The notes under the pieces are model-generated. The model was given only the letters and a program-made list of their open reading frames with translations. It was not told the origin of the DNA and searched no databases. From Pseudoalteromonas arctica A 37-1-2 (GTDB lineage Bacteria > Pseudomonadota > Gammaproteobacteria > Enterobacterales > Alteromonadaceae), in NCBI RefSeq assembly GCF_000238395.3, contig NZ_CP011025.1, forward strand, positions 2,976,001-3,040,000: a DNA stretch of 64,000 nucleotides, given 5' to 3'. Position numbers and translations under genes: made by a program. Of the stretch, positions 36,844 to 47,334 are shown piece after piece (position 1 is the stretch's first letter; each line of letters begins with the position of its first letter).

Positions 36844-37995
36844 ATGGCAAAACATTTATTTACTTCTGAATCAGTTTCTGAAGGTCATCCGGATAAAATC
36901 GCCGATCAAATCTCTGATGCGGTACTTGATGCTATCCTAGAGCAAGACTCTCATGCCCGTGTTGCATGCGAAACTTACGTAAAAACCGGTATGGTTATGG
37001 TTGGTGGTGAAATCACTACTAGCGCATGGGTTGATATCGAAGAAATTACACGTAAAACAATTCGTGACATTGGCTACACAAATTCAGACATGGGCTTTGA
37101 TGCCGATTCATGTGCAATTTTAAACACTATTGGTAAACAGTCTCCTGACATTAACCAAGGTGTTGACCGTACTAGCCCAGAAGAACAAGGCGCTGGCGAC
37201 CAAGGCTTAATGTTTGGTTACGCATGTAACGAAACAGAAGTACTAATGCCTGCTCCAATTACTTACTCACACCGTTTAGTACAGCGCCAAGCTGAGGTTC
37301 GTAAAAGCGGCGAGCTTAACTGGTTACGTCCAGATGCAAAATCTCAAGTTACTTTTGCATACGAAAATGGCAAACCTGTAGGTATTGATGCTGTTGTACT
37401 TTCTACTCAGCACAGCGAAGACATTTCGCAAAAAGATTTAGTAGAAGCTGTGATGGAAACAATCATCAAGCCGGTACTTCCTGCAGAACTTATCACAAGT
37501 GCAACTAAGTTTTTCATTAACCCAACAGGTCGCTTTGTTATTGGCGGACCAATGGGTGACTGTGGTTTAACTGGTCGTAAAATTATTGTAGATACATACG
37601 GTGGTATGGCTCGTCACGGTGGTGGGGCTTTCTCTGGTAAAGATCCATCAAAAGTTGACCGTTCAGCAGCATACGCTGCACGTTACGTTGCTAAAAACAT
37701 TGTTGCTGCTGGTCTTGCTGACAAGTGTGAGCTACAAGTTTCTTACGCAATTGGTGTTGCAGAGCCTACTTCTATCAGCGTTGAAACGTTTGGTACAAGC
37801 AAGCTAGAAGAAAGCCGTTTAATTGAGCTTATTCGTGAACACTTTGACCTGCGCCCTTATGGTCTAATTCAAATGCTTGATTTAGAGCGCCCTATCTACC
37901 TTCCTACAGCGGCTTACGGCCACTTTGGTCGTGACGAATTCCCTTGGGAACGTACAGATAAAGCTGAAGCACTTCGCGCAGCTGCCGGCCTTTGA
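36844..37995 (+). CDS. metK: S-adenosylmethionine synthase
   Basis: MetK makes S-adenosylmethionine from methionine and ATP. The 383-residue protein has [53 protein letters not shown] and the C-terminal FGRDEFPWE, all diagnostic. A GTG 15 bases upstream extends the frame, but the ATG of MAKHLFTSE is the family start. A MetJ operator upstream implies repression when S-adenosylmethionine is high. Confidence 0.97.
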   Translation: MAKHLFTSESVSEGHPDKIADQISDAVLDAILEQDSHARVACETYVKTGMVMVGGEITTSAWVDIEEITRKTIRDIGYTNSDMGFDADSCAILNTIGKQSPDINQGVDRTSPEEQGAGDQGLMFGYACNETEVLMPAPITYSHRLVQRQAEVRKSGELNWLRPDAKSQVTFAYENGKPVGIDAVVLSTQHSEDISQKDLVEAVMETIIKPVLPAELITSATKFFINPTGRFVIGGPMGDCGLTGRKIIVDTYGGMARHGGGAFSGKDPSKVDRSAAYAARYVAKNIVAAGLADKCELQVSYAIGVAEPTSISVETFGTSKLEESRLIELIREHFDLRPYGLIQMLDLERPIYLPTAAYGHFGRDEFPWERTDKAEALRAAAGL

Positions 37996-38011
37996 TTGGC
38001 TAAGTAAATAC

Positions 38012-38039
38012 AAAAAAAGCGCCAATTGGCGCTTTTTTT
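38012..38039 (+). terminator. Terminator after metK
   Basis: AAAAAAAGCGCCAATTGGCGCTTTTTTT, a perfect palindromic stem with T-run; it may also serve the convergent sulfatase-family gene. Confidence 0.88.
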
Positions 38040-38090
38040 ATATGTAAACTAATTGAGTAAAAGCAGCTTTAAAAGCTACTTTTAAATCTA

Positions 38091-40079
38091 TTAATCCATT
38101 CCTTTAGTAAGTAACTGCCACGCTGTAGCCATATACTTATTATAAGCTTGCTCTGTTGCTACATCGATTGGTTCAAAAGGTTGCGGCTCAAGTGGGACTA
38201 AGTTAATCCGATCCTCTGGGTTAACTTTTTGATACTCATACATTGACGAAAAATCACCACGCCAAAGCTGTTCTGGTTTACGTACAGTTTGAAAACCAAA
38301 TACAGTACGATCTTTAGGTTGAGTTAATAGTGACTGGCCCATGCTATAAAATGTCGTCTTTTGCGGCGCTATTAAGTTTAATAATGTAGGCGCAATATCC
38401 ATATGACTCGCTAATTGATCACTCGATACCCAGTTTGGATTTACACCTTTACCATAAATAACAAGCGGTACATGTGTTAGCTCATATAGACCCGGGCGAT
38501 GATGTAAATAACGGCGACTATAATGATCACCTGTAATTACAAATAATGCATCTGGATAGCGCTGCTCCATTTTACGAACAAATTGACCAAGCATTTTATC
38601 GGCATACCATAAATGCCCTAATACGTAAGGGTCTAATAAGTCATCATCTAAAGCTTGAATTTCTTTTGGATAGTCAGCAACTGATTTTAAAGGATACCCA
38701 TACTTATCTAAATCTAAGTTAAATGGCCCGTGGTAACTCCCACTCATGATTAAGTTAAAACTTTTTTCATCTGTTTTAGTATCGACTAAATCAAATAACT
38801 GACCATCATCAATTCCCCACACACCAGCACTTCCTTTACCTCCAGTGTCTGCAGCCGAAAATACTTTATCAGCTCCTTGTGAAAGCACATATTCGCCTAC
38901 ATTTTGCCATGACAGCAAGCCGCCATAATAAAATCGACTTTGATAACCTAGTTGCTCAAGTTGATTAAATATTGATAACTTACTCGCTGGTTTTTGTGGT
39001 CCAATACGGCTCATGTTAACGCCCGAAAACGCAATACCAGACATAAGGCTAGATAGCGAATTCATAGTACTGCTTGCTGCAGGTAATACATTATTTAAAT
39101 ATATACCTTTACTAGCTAAATTACGTAGTTCATTAGTTAAATTGAGCGATGTATATTTTTGCTGTAACGGCCAAGCATCATAACTTTCCATAACAATAAA
39201 AAATACTTGTGAAGGTGCCGCTAACATTGGCGTATTCGTTTTTTTCTCAAGCGCCGCTAAAGGGTTATCTATGTCAGGTGCACTTTTTCGTAAGTAAGGA
39301 TTATGACCATTTAAACCAAAACTTTGTAAATCATTATAATCTTTAATGGCATATATAAAGCTTCGAAATGGATTTATTACAAGATTATTTACAAAAGCAT
39401 CTGTTGTTACTGCTGACCATTTTCGAGAAGCCGGACGAGTTTCAAATGACCCTCTTATTGCACAAACAAATAAAACAATAATCAATGCAACTAAAATCGT
39501 ACGCTTTAATATATTAGTGGTGAAAAGATGATTGATAACACTATAGTTTTTCCTATCAACTAGTTTATTTATTTTAAATGCCATCGCTAATAAAACAACT
39601 AAACTAAGTAGACTCCCCCACGGTTTATATTGCTCAATTACAGTTAATGCAATAGCTTGTTGATCGTCATTTAGTCCTTCAAACATAAAAAAGTTAAACT
39701 GGCTTCCATATTCAGCAATGTAAGTAATACTCGTTATACATAGTATTATTGCCGTAATGAAAAATATTCGGCTTGTATATATACGTGCTTTTCTAACCCA
39801 TTGTCCTAAACGCAGAGGCTGTAAAATACAGTTTAAAATAAAAACAATACTAAAACAGACTCCCGTCGCGGCAGAATCAAATGCTAGACCCGCTTTTAAT
39901 GTCGCGATTATTGAATCAATATCTAGTTCTGAAGTAATACGATCACTAAAATGAATTAAAAAGAAAATCCGAAAGCCCATAAAAAGCAGTACACCAGCAA
40001 ACCAAAGTGTGGCGATACGTCCGCTTTCTTTTACAAATTCTAGCCAACGACTAGATGGAAGTGTGTGTGTTTTTAGCAA
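38091..40079 (-). CDS. Membrane sulfatase-fold protein (LTA synthase/phosphoethanolamine transferase-like)
   Basis: A 662-residue inner-membrane enzyme. About five membrane helices fill the first 200 residues, and a periplasmic alkaline-phosphatase/sulfatase-fold domain covers about 280-590. Metal and nucleophile motifs are visible: FFIVMESYDAW, ASSTMNSLSSLMSG (candidate nucleophile Thr), IMSGSYHGPF, and FVITGDHYSRR. Such enzymes move phosphoglycerol or phosphoethanolamine onto lipids or glycans outside the membrane. The substrate is unknown. It is a lone gene that converges on metK. Confidence 0.82.
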   Translation of the reverse strand: MLKTHTLPSSRWLEFVKESGRIATLWFAGVLLFMGFRIFFLIHFSDRITSELDIDSIIATLKAGLAFDSAATGVCFSIVFILNCILQPLRLGQWVRKARIYTSRIFFITAIILCITSITYIAEYGSQFNFFMFEGLNDDQQAIALTVIEQYKPWGSLLSLVVLLAMAFKINKLVDRKNYSVINHLFTTNILKRTILVALIIVLFVCAIRGSFETRPASRKWSAVTTDAFVNNLVINPFRSFIYAIKDYNDLQSFGLNGHNPYLRKSAPDIDNPLAALEKKTNTPMLAAPSQVFFIVMESYDAWPLQQKYTSLNLTNELRNLASKGIYLNNVLPAASSTMNSLSSLMSGIAFSGVNMSRIGPQKPASKLSIFNQLEQLGYQSRFYYGGLLSWQNVGEYVLSQGADKVFSAADTGGKGSAGVWGIDDGQLFDLVDTKTDEKSFNLIMSGSYHGPFNLDLDKYGYPLKSVADYPKEIQALDDDLLDPYVLGHLWYADKMLGQFVRKMEQRYPDALFVITGDHYSRRYLHHRPGLYELTHVPLVIYGKGVNPNWVSSDQLASHMDIAPTLLNLIAPQKTTFYSMGQSLLTQPKDRTVFGFQTVRKPEQLWRGDFSSMYEYQKVNPEDRINLVPLEPQPFEPIDVATEQAYNKYMATAWQLLTKGMD

Positions 40080-40371
40080 AATCCTGTACCTAATATATTA
40101 TACCCCTAGGAAAACAATTTTACTTGTTTAAGCTATTTCAACAAGGAAATAGCTGTAATTACCTGTAATTAAAGAGAAAAATTTACATGTAAAATATTTC
40201 GTTCACATTTAATTGCAAGTAATGAAATATTCTATTGAAATATTAACCAACTTTTTTGTAAGTAATATTTTAGGAAACCGATACGTTTAACAATTTTATT
40301 TTACATAGAGATACATTTATAAAGGGGTTCGGTTTATACTCGCTTCATTATAAAGCTTTAGGGACAGTTAA
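40080..40371. other. Divergent intergenic region, sulfatase / tail-anchored protein
   Basis: About 290 very A/T-rich bases between divergent genes. No 6S RNA or other RNA gene was recognised, although 6S RNA lies next to fau in many relatives. Confidence 0.4.
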
Positions 40372-40920
40372 ATGGCCGATAACTTTCGCGTTATATTTGC
40401 AGGACTTGCCGATAACGTTGACATAAAAACAGCATGTACAAATTTAGCTGTAAAATTAAAAACGTCAGATGAAAAAGTAGCTCTTTTTTTTAAAGGTAAG
40501 CCACTGTTTGCACCAAGCGATAAAGACAAAGCGTTAAAACAGGCTAAGTTACTAGCAAGCTTAGGTATTAAAAGTAAGCTGCAAGCTGTTTCAAATGCAA
40601 TTCAAAATAGCTCCCCCGCAGCTGCAAATAACAACCAACGTGACGAACGTATTTTTGATGCACTCGATTACATCACTAGCAGCTTAATTCGCCTTGAAGA
40701 AAAGCTAGACGAGTTAGAGCAACGCCTTCCTGAAGCTCAATTAAAAGCACCAGACGAAAGTATTGACGAATGGCAAGGTGACGATCTAATGCTAGATGAT
40801 GATTTAGCGCCTCCTAAAAAACGCAGTAACTTACTTTTATATTCATTGATTGCAACTGCCACAATTTTGCTAGTCGTACTGGCTGTTTTTTTAATTTTTC
40901 CCGATTTATTCTCTTTTTAA
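40372..40920 (+). CDS. Hypothetical tail-anchored membrane protein
   Basis: A 182-residue protein I cannot assign. The N-terminal half (about 1-80) is a compact alpha/beta part. A coiled-coil with ITSSLIRLEEKLDELEQRLPE (split as ITSSLIRLEEKLDELEQR) follows around 100-122, then an acidic linker. A single C-terminal membrane helix (about 158-176) puts the bulk in the cytoplasm. It is 18 bases upstream of fau and probably co-transcribed. Conserved look, unknown function. Confidence 0.65.
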   Translation: MADNFRVIFAGLADNVDIKTACTNLAVKLKTSDEKVALFFKGKPLFAPSDKDKALKQAKLLASLGIKSKLQAVSNAIQNSSPAAANNNQRDERIFDALDYITSSLIRLEEKLDELEQRLPEAQLKAPDESIDEWQGDDLMLDDDLAPPKKRSNLLLYSLIATATILLVVLAVFLIFPDLFSF

Positions 40921-40938
40921 GAATGGCTAATTAATTTA

Positions 40939-41535
40939 ATGAGCAATAAACGCGCAAAAATAAGAGCGAAAATTCGTAACACCCGTAAAAACTTGTCAAA
41001 TAATCAGCAAATAATTGCTGCGCAATCGCTAAAAATGAATTTTATTCAACATTTAAAAAGCGAAAAAACAACGAATTCAAAGCATATTGCCATTTACTTA
41101 AGTAACGATGGGGAACTAGACACTTCGTTGTTAATTAAAGAATTATGGAGTTTAAACCATACCGTTTACCTACCTATAATACACCCATTCAATGGCGCTA
41201 ATTTACTATTTCAGCGCTATGAGAAAAACTCACCCATGAGAGCAAATCGCTATGGTATCTTGGAGCCTAAGCTGAACTGCTCTCAAATATGCCCATTACC
41301 AGTGCTTGATTACCTCCTTATGCCATTAGTTGCATTTGATAAACAAGGTAATCGCCTAGGAATGGGAGGTGGGTTTTACGACCGGACATTGGCACGTTTA
41401 CACGAACAAAATTGGCAAAAACCACAACTAATTGGCCTTGCACATGAATGCCAAAAAGTTGAGGCTCTACCAATCGAGTCGTGGGATGTACCACTTAAAA
41501 CCATTATCACCCCAGATAAAACATACTGTTGGTAA
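40939..41535 (+). CDS. fau: 5-formyltetrahydrofolate cyclo-ligase
   Basis: This enzyme (YgfA) converts 5-formyl-THF to 5,10-methenyl-THF with ATP. The 198-residue protein shows HIAIYLSNDGELDTSLLIKE, YGILEPKLN, LMPLVAFDKQGNRLGMGGGFYD and LIGLAHECQKVEALPIESWD, the family motifs. rpiA and serA follow on the same strand, matching the gammaproteobacterial fau-rpiA-serA neighbourhood. Confidence 0.93.
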   Translation: MSNKRAKIRAKIRNTRKNLSNNQQIIAAQSLKMNFIQHLKSEKTTNSKHIAIYLSNDGELDTSLLIKELWSLNHTVYLPIIHPFNGANLLFQRYEKNSPMRANRYGILEPKLNCSQICPLPVLDYLLMPLVAFDKQGNRLGMGGGFYDRTLARLHEQNWQKPQLIGLAHECQKVEALPIESWDVPLKTIITPDKTYCW

Positions 41536-41588
41536 CAATTAAATTTGATTACTAACCGCATATTTTTGACATACATGAGCACAAAGCA

Positions 41589-42242
41589 ATGACACAAGAT
41601 GAATTAAAAAAAGCAGCTGCTTGGGCAGCACTCGAGTTTGTAAAAGAAAACACTATTGTAGGTGTGGGTACAGGCTCTACTGTTAATCACTTTATTGATG
41701 CCCTTGGCTCAGTAAAGGACACTATTGTAGGCGCTGTATCAAGCTCAGAAGCCTCAACCGCGCGCTTACAAGCGTTAGGTATTGAAGTATTTGAGCTTAA
41801 TAACGTTGCTGCTTTAGATGTATACGTTGACGGCGCTGACGAAATAAACGATCAAAACGAAATGATTAAAGGTGGCGGCGCAGCCCTTACTCGCGAAAAA
41901 ATAGTAGCCGCTGTAGCTAAACAATTTGTGTGCATTGTAGATGACACCAAATTAGTAAAAACATTAGGCGACTTCCCGCTTCCGGTAGAAGTTATTCCAA
42001 TGGCGCGCAGCTACGTTGCACGAGAATTATTAAAGCTTGGTGGTGACCCTGTTTATCGCCAAGGCGTAGTTACCGATAACGGTAACGTTATATTAGATGT
42101 ATTTAACTTAAAAATTACCAATGCTAAACAACTTGAAGCACAAATAAATTCAATTGTTGGCGTAGTTACCAACGGCCTATTTGCAATACGTGGTGCTGAT
42201 AAAGTGATTATCGGTACTAAAAATGGGCCACAAATTAAATAG
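41589..42242 (+). CDS. rpiA: Ribose-5-phosphate isomerase A
   Basis: RpiA interconverts ribose 5-phosphate and ribulose 5-phosphate. The 217-residue protein carries [57 protein letters not shown] and the catalytic-site [16 protein letters not shown]. It ends nine bases before serA. Confidence 0.96.
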   Translation: MTQDELKKAAAWAALEFVKENTIVGVGTGSTVNHFIDALGSVKDTIVGAVSSSEASTARLQALGIEVFELNNVAALDVYVDGADEINDQNEMIKGGGAALTREKIVAAVAKQFVCIVDDTKLVKTLGDFPLPVEVIPMARSYVARELLKLGGDPVYRQGVVTDNGNVILDVFNLKITNAKQLEAQINSIVGVVTNGLFAIRGADKVIIGTKNGPQIK

Positions 42243-42251
42243 GATGAGGTT

Positions 42252-43481
42252 ATGAGTAAGGTATCGTTAGCAAAAGACAAAATTAAAATTCTCTTGCTTG
42301 AAGGTGTTCACCAAAGCGCTGTTGAAACGCTAAAACGTAACGGTTACAGCAATATCGACTACGTTAAAACATCCTTACCTGAGGACGAATTAAAAGAGCG
42401 CATTAAAGATGTTCACTTTGTAGGACTTCGTTCTCGTACTCATATTAACCAAGCCGTATTAGACTCAGCTGACAAGCTAGTTGCTGTTGGGTGTTTTTGT
42501 ATTGGTACAAACCAAGTTGATTTAGATGCAGCACGCGAACGCGGTATTGCTGTATTTAACGCACCATTTTCTAATACTCGTTCAGTTGCTGAACTTGTAC
42601 TTGGTGAAATCCTACTTTTATTACGCGGTATTCCAGAGCGTAATGCAGCGGCTCATCGTGGTGGCTGGTTAAAAACAGCAAATGGTTCGTTTGAAGCACG
42701 TGGTAAAACATTAGGTATTATTGGCTACGGTCACATTGGAACTCAGCTAGGTATTATGGCTGAAAATATCGGTATGAACGTGGAGTTTTACGATATCGAA
42801 GATAAATTATCACTCGGTAATGCAAAACAAGTTCACAACCTAACTCAGCTATTACAACGCTCTGATATTATTAGTTTACACGTACCAGAAACACCGCAAA
42901 CTAAAAATCTTATTGGTAGTGCAGAACTTGCTGTTATGAAGCAGGGATCTATTTTGATCAACGCTTCACGCGGAACTGTTGTTGATATTGATGCACTTGC
43001 AGAAGCACTAACAGAGAAAAAACTAAGTGGTGCAGCAATCGATGTGTTCCCTACTGAGCCAAAATCTAACGATGAAGAATTTGTATCGCCACTGCGCCAA
43101 TTCGACAATGTTATTTTAACGCCGCACATTGGTGGTTCTACACAAGAAGCACAAGAAAACATTGGTATTGAAGTAGCGGGTAAACTGGCTAAATACTCAG
43201 ATAATGGCTCAACTATTACAGCTGTTAACTTTCCTGAAGTATCGCTGCCTGAGCTTGCTAATCGTAGCCGTTTATTACACGTACACCACAACCGCCCAGG
43301 TGTACTAACGCAAATTAACCAAGCGTTTGCACAGCACGGTATTAACATTGCTGCGCAATACCTACAAACAGACGCATCTATTGGTTATGTAGTTATTGAT
43401 GTAGATACAGATCAATCTGAAGTAGCACTTAAAGAACTAAGCGCAGTTGAAGGTACAATTAGAGCACGTATTCTGCATTAG
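42252..43481 (+). CDS. serA: D-3-phosphoglycerate dehydrogenase
   Basis: SerA oxidises 3-phosphoglycerate in the first step of serine synthesis. The 409-residue protein has the NAD-binding LGIIGYGHIGTQLGIMAE, the catalytic Arg/Glu/His region (LINASRGTVVDIDALAEAL, VILTPHIGGSTQEAQENIG), and a C-terminal ACT domain (HHNRPGVLTQINQAFAQHGI) for serine feedback inhibition. The start is preceded by GAGG. A strong terminator follows. Confidence 0.96.
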   Translation: MSKVSLAKDKIKILLLEGVHQSAVETLKRNGYSNIDYVKTSLPEDELKERIKDVHFVGLRSRTHINQAVLDSADKLVAVGCFCIGTNQVDLDAARERGIAVFNAPFSNTRSVAELVLGEILLLLRGIPERNAAAHRGGWLKTANGSFEARGKTLGIIGYGHIGTQLGIMAENIGMNVEFYDIEDKLSLGNAKQVHNLTQLLQRSDIISLHVPETPQTKNLIGSAELAVMKQGSILINASRGTVVDIDALAEALTEKKLSGAAIDVFPTEPKSNDEEFVSPLRQFDNVILTPHIGGSTQEAQENIGIEVAGKLAKYSDNGSTITAVNFPEVSLPELANRSRLLHVHHNRPGVLTQINQAFAQHGINIAAQYLQTDASIGYVVIDVDTDQSEVALKELSAVEGTIRARILH

Positions 43482-43506
43482 TAATTTAATCAGCTATTCT
43501 AATATC

Positions 43507-43538
43507 AAAAAGGGTCACTTCATTAAGTGACCCTTTTT
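43507..43538. terminator. Bidirectional terminator between serA and panP
   Basis: AAAAGGGTCACTT-CATT-AAGTGACCCTTTT with flanking runs; serves both convergent genes. Confidence 0.88.
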
Positions 43539-43548
43539 TGTATTCAGA

Positions 43549-45174
43549 TTACATATACTTTCTTAGGTATTTTTTGAATACCGGATCTGTTGCAGCCAAC
43601 TCTTTTTGCTCAGCTAATATCTCTTTTAAAATAGCGCCTGATGTAAGCGGGTTTGCAAGTACCACTCTAAATACAACTGTAGGTTGATTGTCGTATTTAG
43701 AAGGCGTTAAACGAGTACGTGATACAAATGAGCGACCAGACTCTCGCTGACGTTTTTGCATACTGGCAGTAAAACGATTCAGAGAGGCAAAAATATCTAA
43801 CCGAGTTGCAGCATCTGCATCAGCTATTGCTTGTTTAATTTTCTTAGGTACATAACGATACGTTAATAAGCACAATTCAGGTTCTGAAATAAGCTCAAAG
43901 TCTTCATCAGCTTTAATTAAATCAGCAAAGTAATGTGCTTTTTTGATGCTTCGATCAATCAGCATTTCGTAACCTTTACGACCAATAACACGTAAGCAAG
44001 CATGTACTAACATTGCCATACCAGGTCGGCTGCCTTCAAGCGTGTGGCTACCTAAGTCTTTTGAACCTTTACGTAATATGTACTCAGCGTGATGCTCTAT
44101 TGCATCAGTTGCAGCGGGATCTTTAAATAAAACCAAACCCGCTCCCATTGGTACATACATTTGTTTATGTGCATCGATGGTAATTGAATCTGCTCGCTCA
44201 ATCCCTTTTAGTAAAGGGCGATGCGTGTTCGATAAAAGGGTTGCTCCTCCCCATGCAGCATCTACATGAAAATGGCAGTTAATGTCTTGTGCTAAGTCAG
44301 CCATTTCATCAAGTGGGTCAATATTACCGGTTTCGGTTGTACCCGCTACCCCAATAATCGCCATTACTTTAATGCCTTGCGATTCAAGCTCACGTGCTTT
44401 TTCGCGCATAGCTCCTACATCAACTTTATTATTTTCGCAGGTTTTAATACCAATTAAGTTATCGCGGCCAATACCGAGTAAATCAACCGATTTACCTAAT
44501 GAGTAATGTCCGCGTTCTGATATTAATACTGCTAAACCTTTATAGCCGTAATGCAGCATACCGGCAATTAGGCCTTGTGCGCCGATACCTCTAAAATCGC
44601 CATCGGGTTTTAATAAGCGGTTTCGAGCAATCCAAAGCGCAGTAATATTAGCAACCGTTCCACCAGAGCAAAATGCACCTAGTGAGGTTTTAGCACTGTG
44701 CATCCATTTAGAATAAAATGAATCTTCTTGCCCATAAGCTAAATGATGCATCATTCCAAGCACTTGACGTTCAAGAGGCGTAAACGCTTTAGACGTTTCT
44801 ATTTTTACTAGATTTTGATTTAGCCCTACCATCAATTTTGACAGAGGTAATAAAAAATGCGGCAAGGCAGAGGTCATGTGACCAATAAAGCTAGGCGCAG
44901 CTGTATGTACAGAATGCGCAACAAGTTGCTCCATTATGTCTTGGGCATAAGCAGATACAAACGTTGGATCCTCTGGGATCACTGCCGACTGAAAATCTTT
45001 TTCGATTTCATGTAATGGTTTTTCAATTGCCGCTATATTTTCGTTTAGAAAACCTGCTAAATTACTCGAAATTTCAAGCTCGATTTTGCTTAAAGTTGAG
45101 TCTGGCGCTTCAGGTACAGTAAATATACGCTTAAGGCTTTCTTTAGAGGCGACGGCACAACGCTTTTGATCCAT
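43549..45174 (-). CDS. panP: Pyridoxal-dependent aspartate 1-decarboxylase
   Basis: PanP makes beta-alanine from aspartate for pantothenate and CoA, replacing the pyruvoyl enzyme PanD in Vibrio and relatives. The 541-residue protein is a group II PLP decarboxylase. It has APSFIGHMTSALPHFLLPLS near the substrate site, GAFCSGGTVANITALWIARN, FHVDAAWGGATLLS, and the PLP lysine in SITIDAHKQMYVPMG. It could be mistaken for glutamate decarboxylase, but length and N-terminal sequence fit PanP. It is a single gene, divergent from the EAL gene. Confidence 0.88.
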   Translation of the reverse strand: MDQKRCAVASKESLKRIFTVPEAPDSTLSKIELEISSNLAGFLNENIAAIEKPLHEIEKDFQSAVIPEDPTFVSAYAQDIMEQLVAHSVHTAAPSFIGHMTSALPHFLLPLSKLMVGLNQNLVKIETSKAFTPLERQVLGMMHHLAYGQEDSFYSKWMHSAKTSLGAFCSGGTVANITALWIARNRLLKPDGDFRGIGAQGLIAGMLHYGYKGLAVLISERGHYSLGKSVDLLGIGRDNLIGIKTCENNKVDVGAMREKARELESQGIKVMAIIGVAGTTETGNIDPLDEMADLAQDINCHFHVDAAWGGATLLSNTHRPLLKGIERADSITIDAHKQMYVPMGAGLVLFKDPAATDAIEHHAEYILRKGSKDLGSHTLEGSRPGMAMLVHACLRVIGRKGYEMLIDRSIKKAHYFADLIKADEDFELISEPELCLLTYRYVPKKIKQAIADADAATRLDIFASLNRFTASMQKRQRESGRSFVSRTRLTPSKYDNQPTVVFRVVLANPLTSGAILKEILAEQKELAATDPVFKKYLRKYM

Positions 45175-45438
45175 CTCAATACCTAGTGTGTGTAGCTAAA
45201 ACACGCGCTTACCCATCAAAAACGCCTACTTATTAGGACATTTAGAGCAATCGTGTTTCTTTAAAAATTGCGGTAACTTTACTGCAATATAACTAAAATG
45301 TCTCGTTTAAACCTATAAAAGCAATCAAAGCGATGACAAAAAAATGATAATTTAATTAAAACTCTACCAAACCTAATTATTTATTGGGCATTTACTTATT
45401 TTGGGTATAATAAATTTGATAACAAAAAAGGGACACAT

Positions 45439-47322
45439 ATGCCAGAAGGAAGAGTCAAAGTTAGTTGGATAGTGGCAGGCTTTAGCTTGTTTTTAATAAG
45501 CTTGCTTACCTATGTTTACTACACATACCAAACCACGCGTGCTGAAATAATGCAGTCGGTTGATAATCGCTTACTTAATGCCGCCACCAGCGTTAAACAT
45601 ATTCTAGGTGAAAATTACTTAAGTGCGGTTAATCAAGGCGACAACATAAGTTTTTCTTACTATCAAAATAAGAGTAAACAGCTCTCTGAGTTTGCTCAAG
45701 CACTTGATATTGCTTATGTGTATTCAATGATTTTAAAAGACGGAAAGGTTCTTTTTAGCTCATCAAGCTACACGCAAGACGATCAGAATAATGGCAAAGT
45801 AACTCAATTTTTAGATCTCTACCCTGAAGCTACCGATGCAAATATAAGTGCTTTTTACTCAACCGAGCCTGTATTTGAAATATCGAGCGATCAGTGGGGC
45901 CACTTTAAAACTATTTTTATTCCTTACGTTGACCCTATTAACGGCAATACCTATTTAACGGGTGCCGATATAACTATTTACAATTTAAACGAGAAACTTA
46001 AAGAAAGTGTATCGAAAGCTGCTGCAATGGCTAGCTTCTTCTTTTTTATCGCGATACTTGTTGCCGCCATATATATTTATTTACTAAAGCGCTCTTTAGC
46101 AACTGACTCAAGTACTGGTTTTTCAAATCATATTGCTCTTGAGTACTTTATTAAAAAAAGTAATGCTCATCACATGCAGTTAGCCGTTATTTGGGTTAAT
46201 GAAATAGAAGATATAAACAGTTTCTACGGCACTGAAGTGGGTGACAAAGTAATGAAAAACTTACTTATTCACTTTAAACTCAGAAGCTCTGCGCATTGCC
46301 ATATATACAGACTGGCAACCAACAAAATAGTATTACTCGCGCCTAAAGAAATGAGTAATGACGAATTTACCGATCTCGTAAAAACATATAACTTTAATAC
46401 CCCAGTGTTAACTGACCCTTTTATTTACATAACCCTATGTGCAGGTATTGCCAGTGGCAATAAATCACTACTACTTGAAAACGCTCATATAGCGGCGCTG
46501 CAAGCTAAACAAGGCAGGCATAGCGTAGTTAACTACTCAAAAGCGCTACACGATGTAAAAACGCAATATCAATACAATGTTGAAATGGCTAAAGAGGTGC
46601 GTGAAGCGTTTGATAACAACCGTATAGTGCCTTACTTTCAACCCATTATTGATACAAATACCAACAAGGTCGTTCAATACGAATGTTTAGCTCGAATGGT
46701 AACGGCGCAAGGGGAAGTGTTGAAACCTGATGCATTTTTAAATGTTGTTACTCGCTCAAGAATGGACGGAATACTTACCCGTACTATATTTTCACAATGT
46801 GTTAGTCGCTTTAGAAAAACCGATATTTGCTGGAGTTTAAATATAACAGCACAAGATATGCTCGACCCTAATTTAAGTGAGTTTATTGCGGACGAACTTA
46901 AGCGCTACCCGCATCCTGGTAATATCACACTAGAGCTTTTAGAAACCCAAGCTATTGCCAACTTTTCTGAGGTGAAAGCATTTATTGGAATGGTTAAAAC
47001 GAAAGGCGTTAAGGTTATTATTGATGACTTTGGTAGTGGTTATTCAAATATATCAAACGTACTTAAGCTGGAAGTAGATGGTATTAAGCTAGATGGCGCA
47101 CTAATAAAGCAAATAGTGAATGACAAAGATATCTATTTATTTATTGAACATATAGCCAGTTTTGCTAATCAACTTGGTTTGCAATTGATGGCAGAGTCGG
47201 TAGAAAATGCAACCATAGTAACCGCACTTAAAAAGGCGAATGTGACACTAATGCAAGGCAACTACTTTGCCCACCCAGTGTCACATGTTAGTACGGTTAT
47301 AGAAGAAGAATTAGCACTTTAA
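45439..47322 (+). CDS. Membrane c-di-GMP phosphodiesterase (degenerate GGDEF, EAL)
   Basis: A 627-residue signalling protein. Two membrane helices (about 10-28 and 197-215) enclose a periplasmic sensor domain. A GGDEF-fold domain follows (about 225-370) that lacks the GGDEF signature (NKIVLLAPKEM in its place), so it is not a cyclase. The EAL domain (about 385-620) keeps its key residues: YECLAR (E, though Cys for Ala), LNITAQD, LELLET, IIDDFGSGYSN, IKLDGAL, AESVEN and QGNYFA. It is likely an active phosphodiesterase that lowers c-di-GMP. Confidence 0.87.
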   Translation: MPEGRVKVSWIVAGFSLFLISLLTYVYYTYQTTRAEIMQSVDNRLLNAATSVKHILGENYLSAVNQGDNISFSYYQNKSKQLSEFAQALDIAYVYSMILKDGKVLFSSSSYTQDDQNNGKVTQFLDLYPEATDANISAFYSTEPVFEISSDQWGHFKTIFIPYVDPINGNTYLTGADITIYNLNEKLKESVSKAAAMASFFFFIAILVAAIYIYLLKRSLATDSSTGFSNHIALEYFIKKSNAHHMQLAVIWVNEIEDINSFYGTEVGDKVMKNLLIHFKLRSSAHCHIYRLATNKIVLLAPKEMSNDEFTDLVKTYNFNTPVLTDPFIYITLCAGIASGNKSLLLENAHIAALQAKQGRHSVVNYSKALHDVKTQYQYNVEMAKEVREAFDNNRIVPYFQPIIDTNTNKVVQYECLARMVTAQGEVLKPDAFLNVVTRSRMDGILTRTIFSQCVSRFRKTDICWSLNITAQDMLDPNLSEFIADELKRYPHPGNITLELLETQAIANFSEVKAFIGMVKTKGVKVIIDDFGSGYSNISNVLKLEVDGIKLDGALIKQIVNDKDIYLFIEHIASFANQLGLQLMAESVENATIVTALKKANVTLMQGNYFAHPVSHVSTVIEEELAL

Positions 47323-47334
47323 CTTACTTTAACC

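Noticed and set aside
42845..43348. Antisense frame of 167 codons inside serA
   Set aside because: Shadow of the well supported serA frame; Ser/Cys-rich low-quality translation and no ribosome site.
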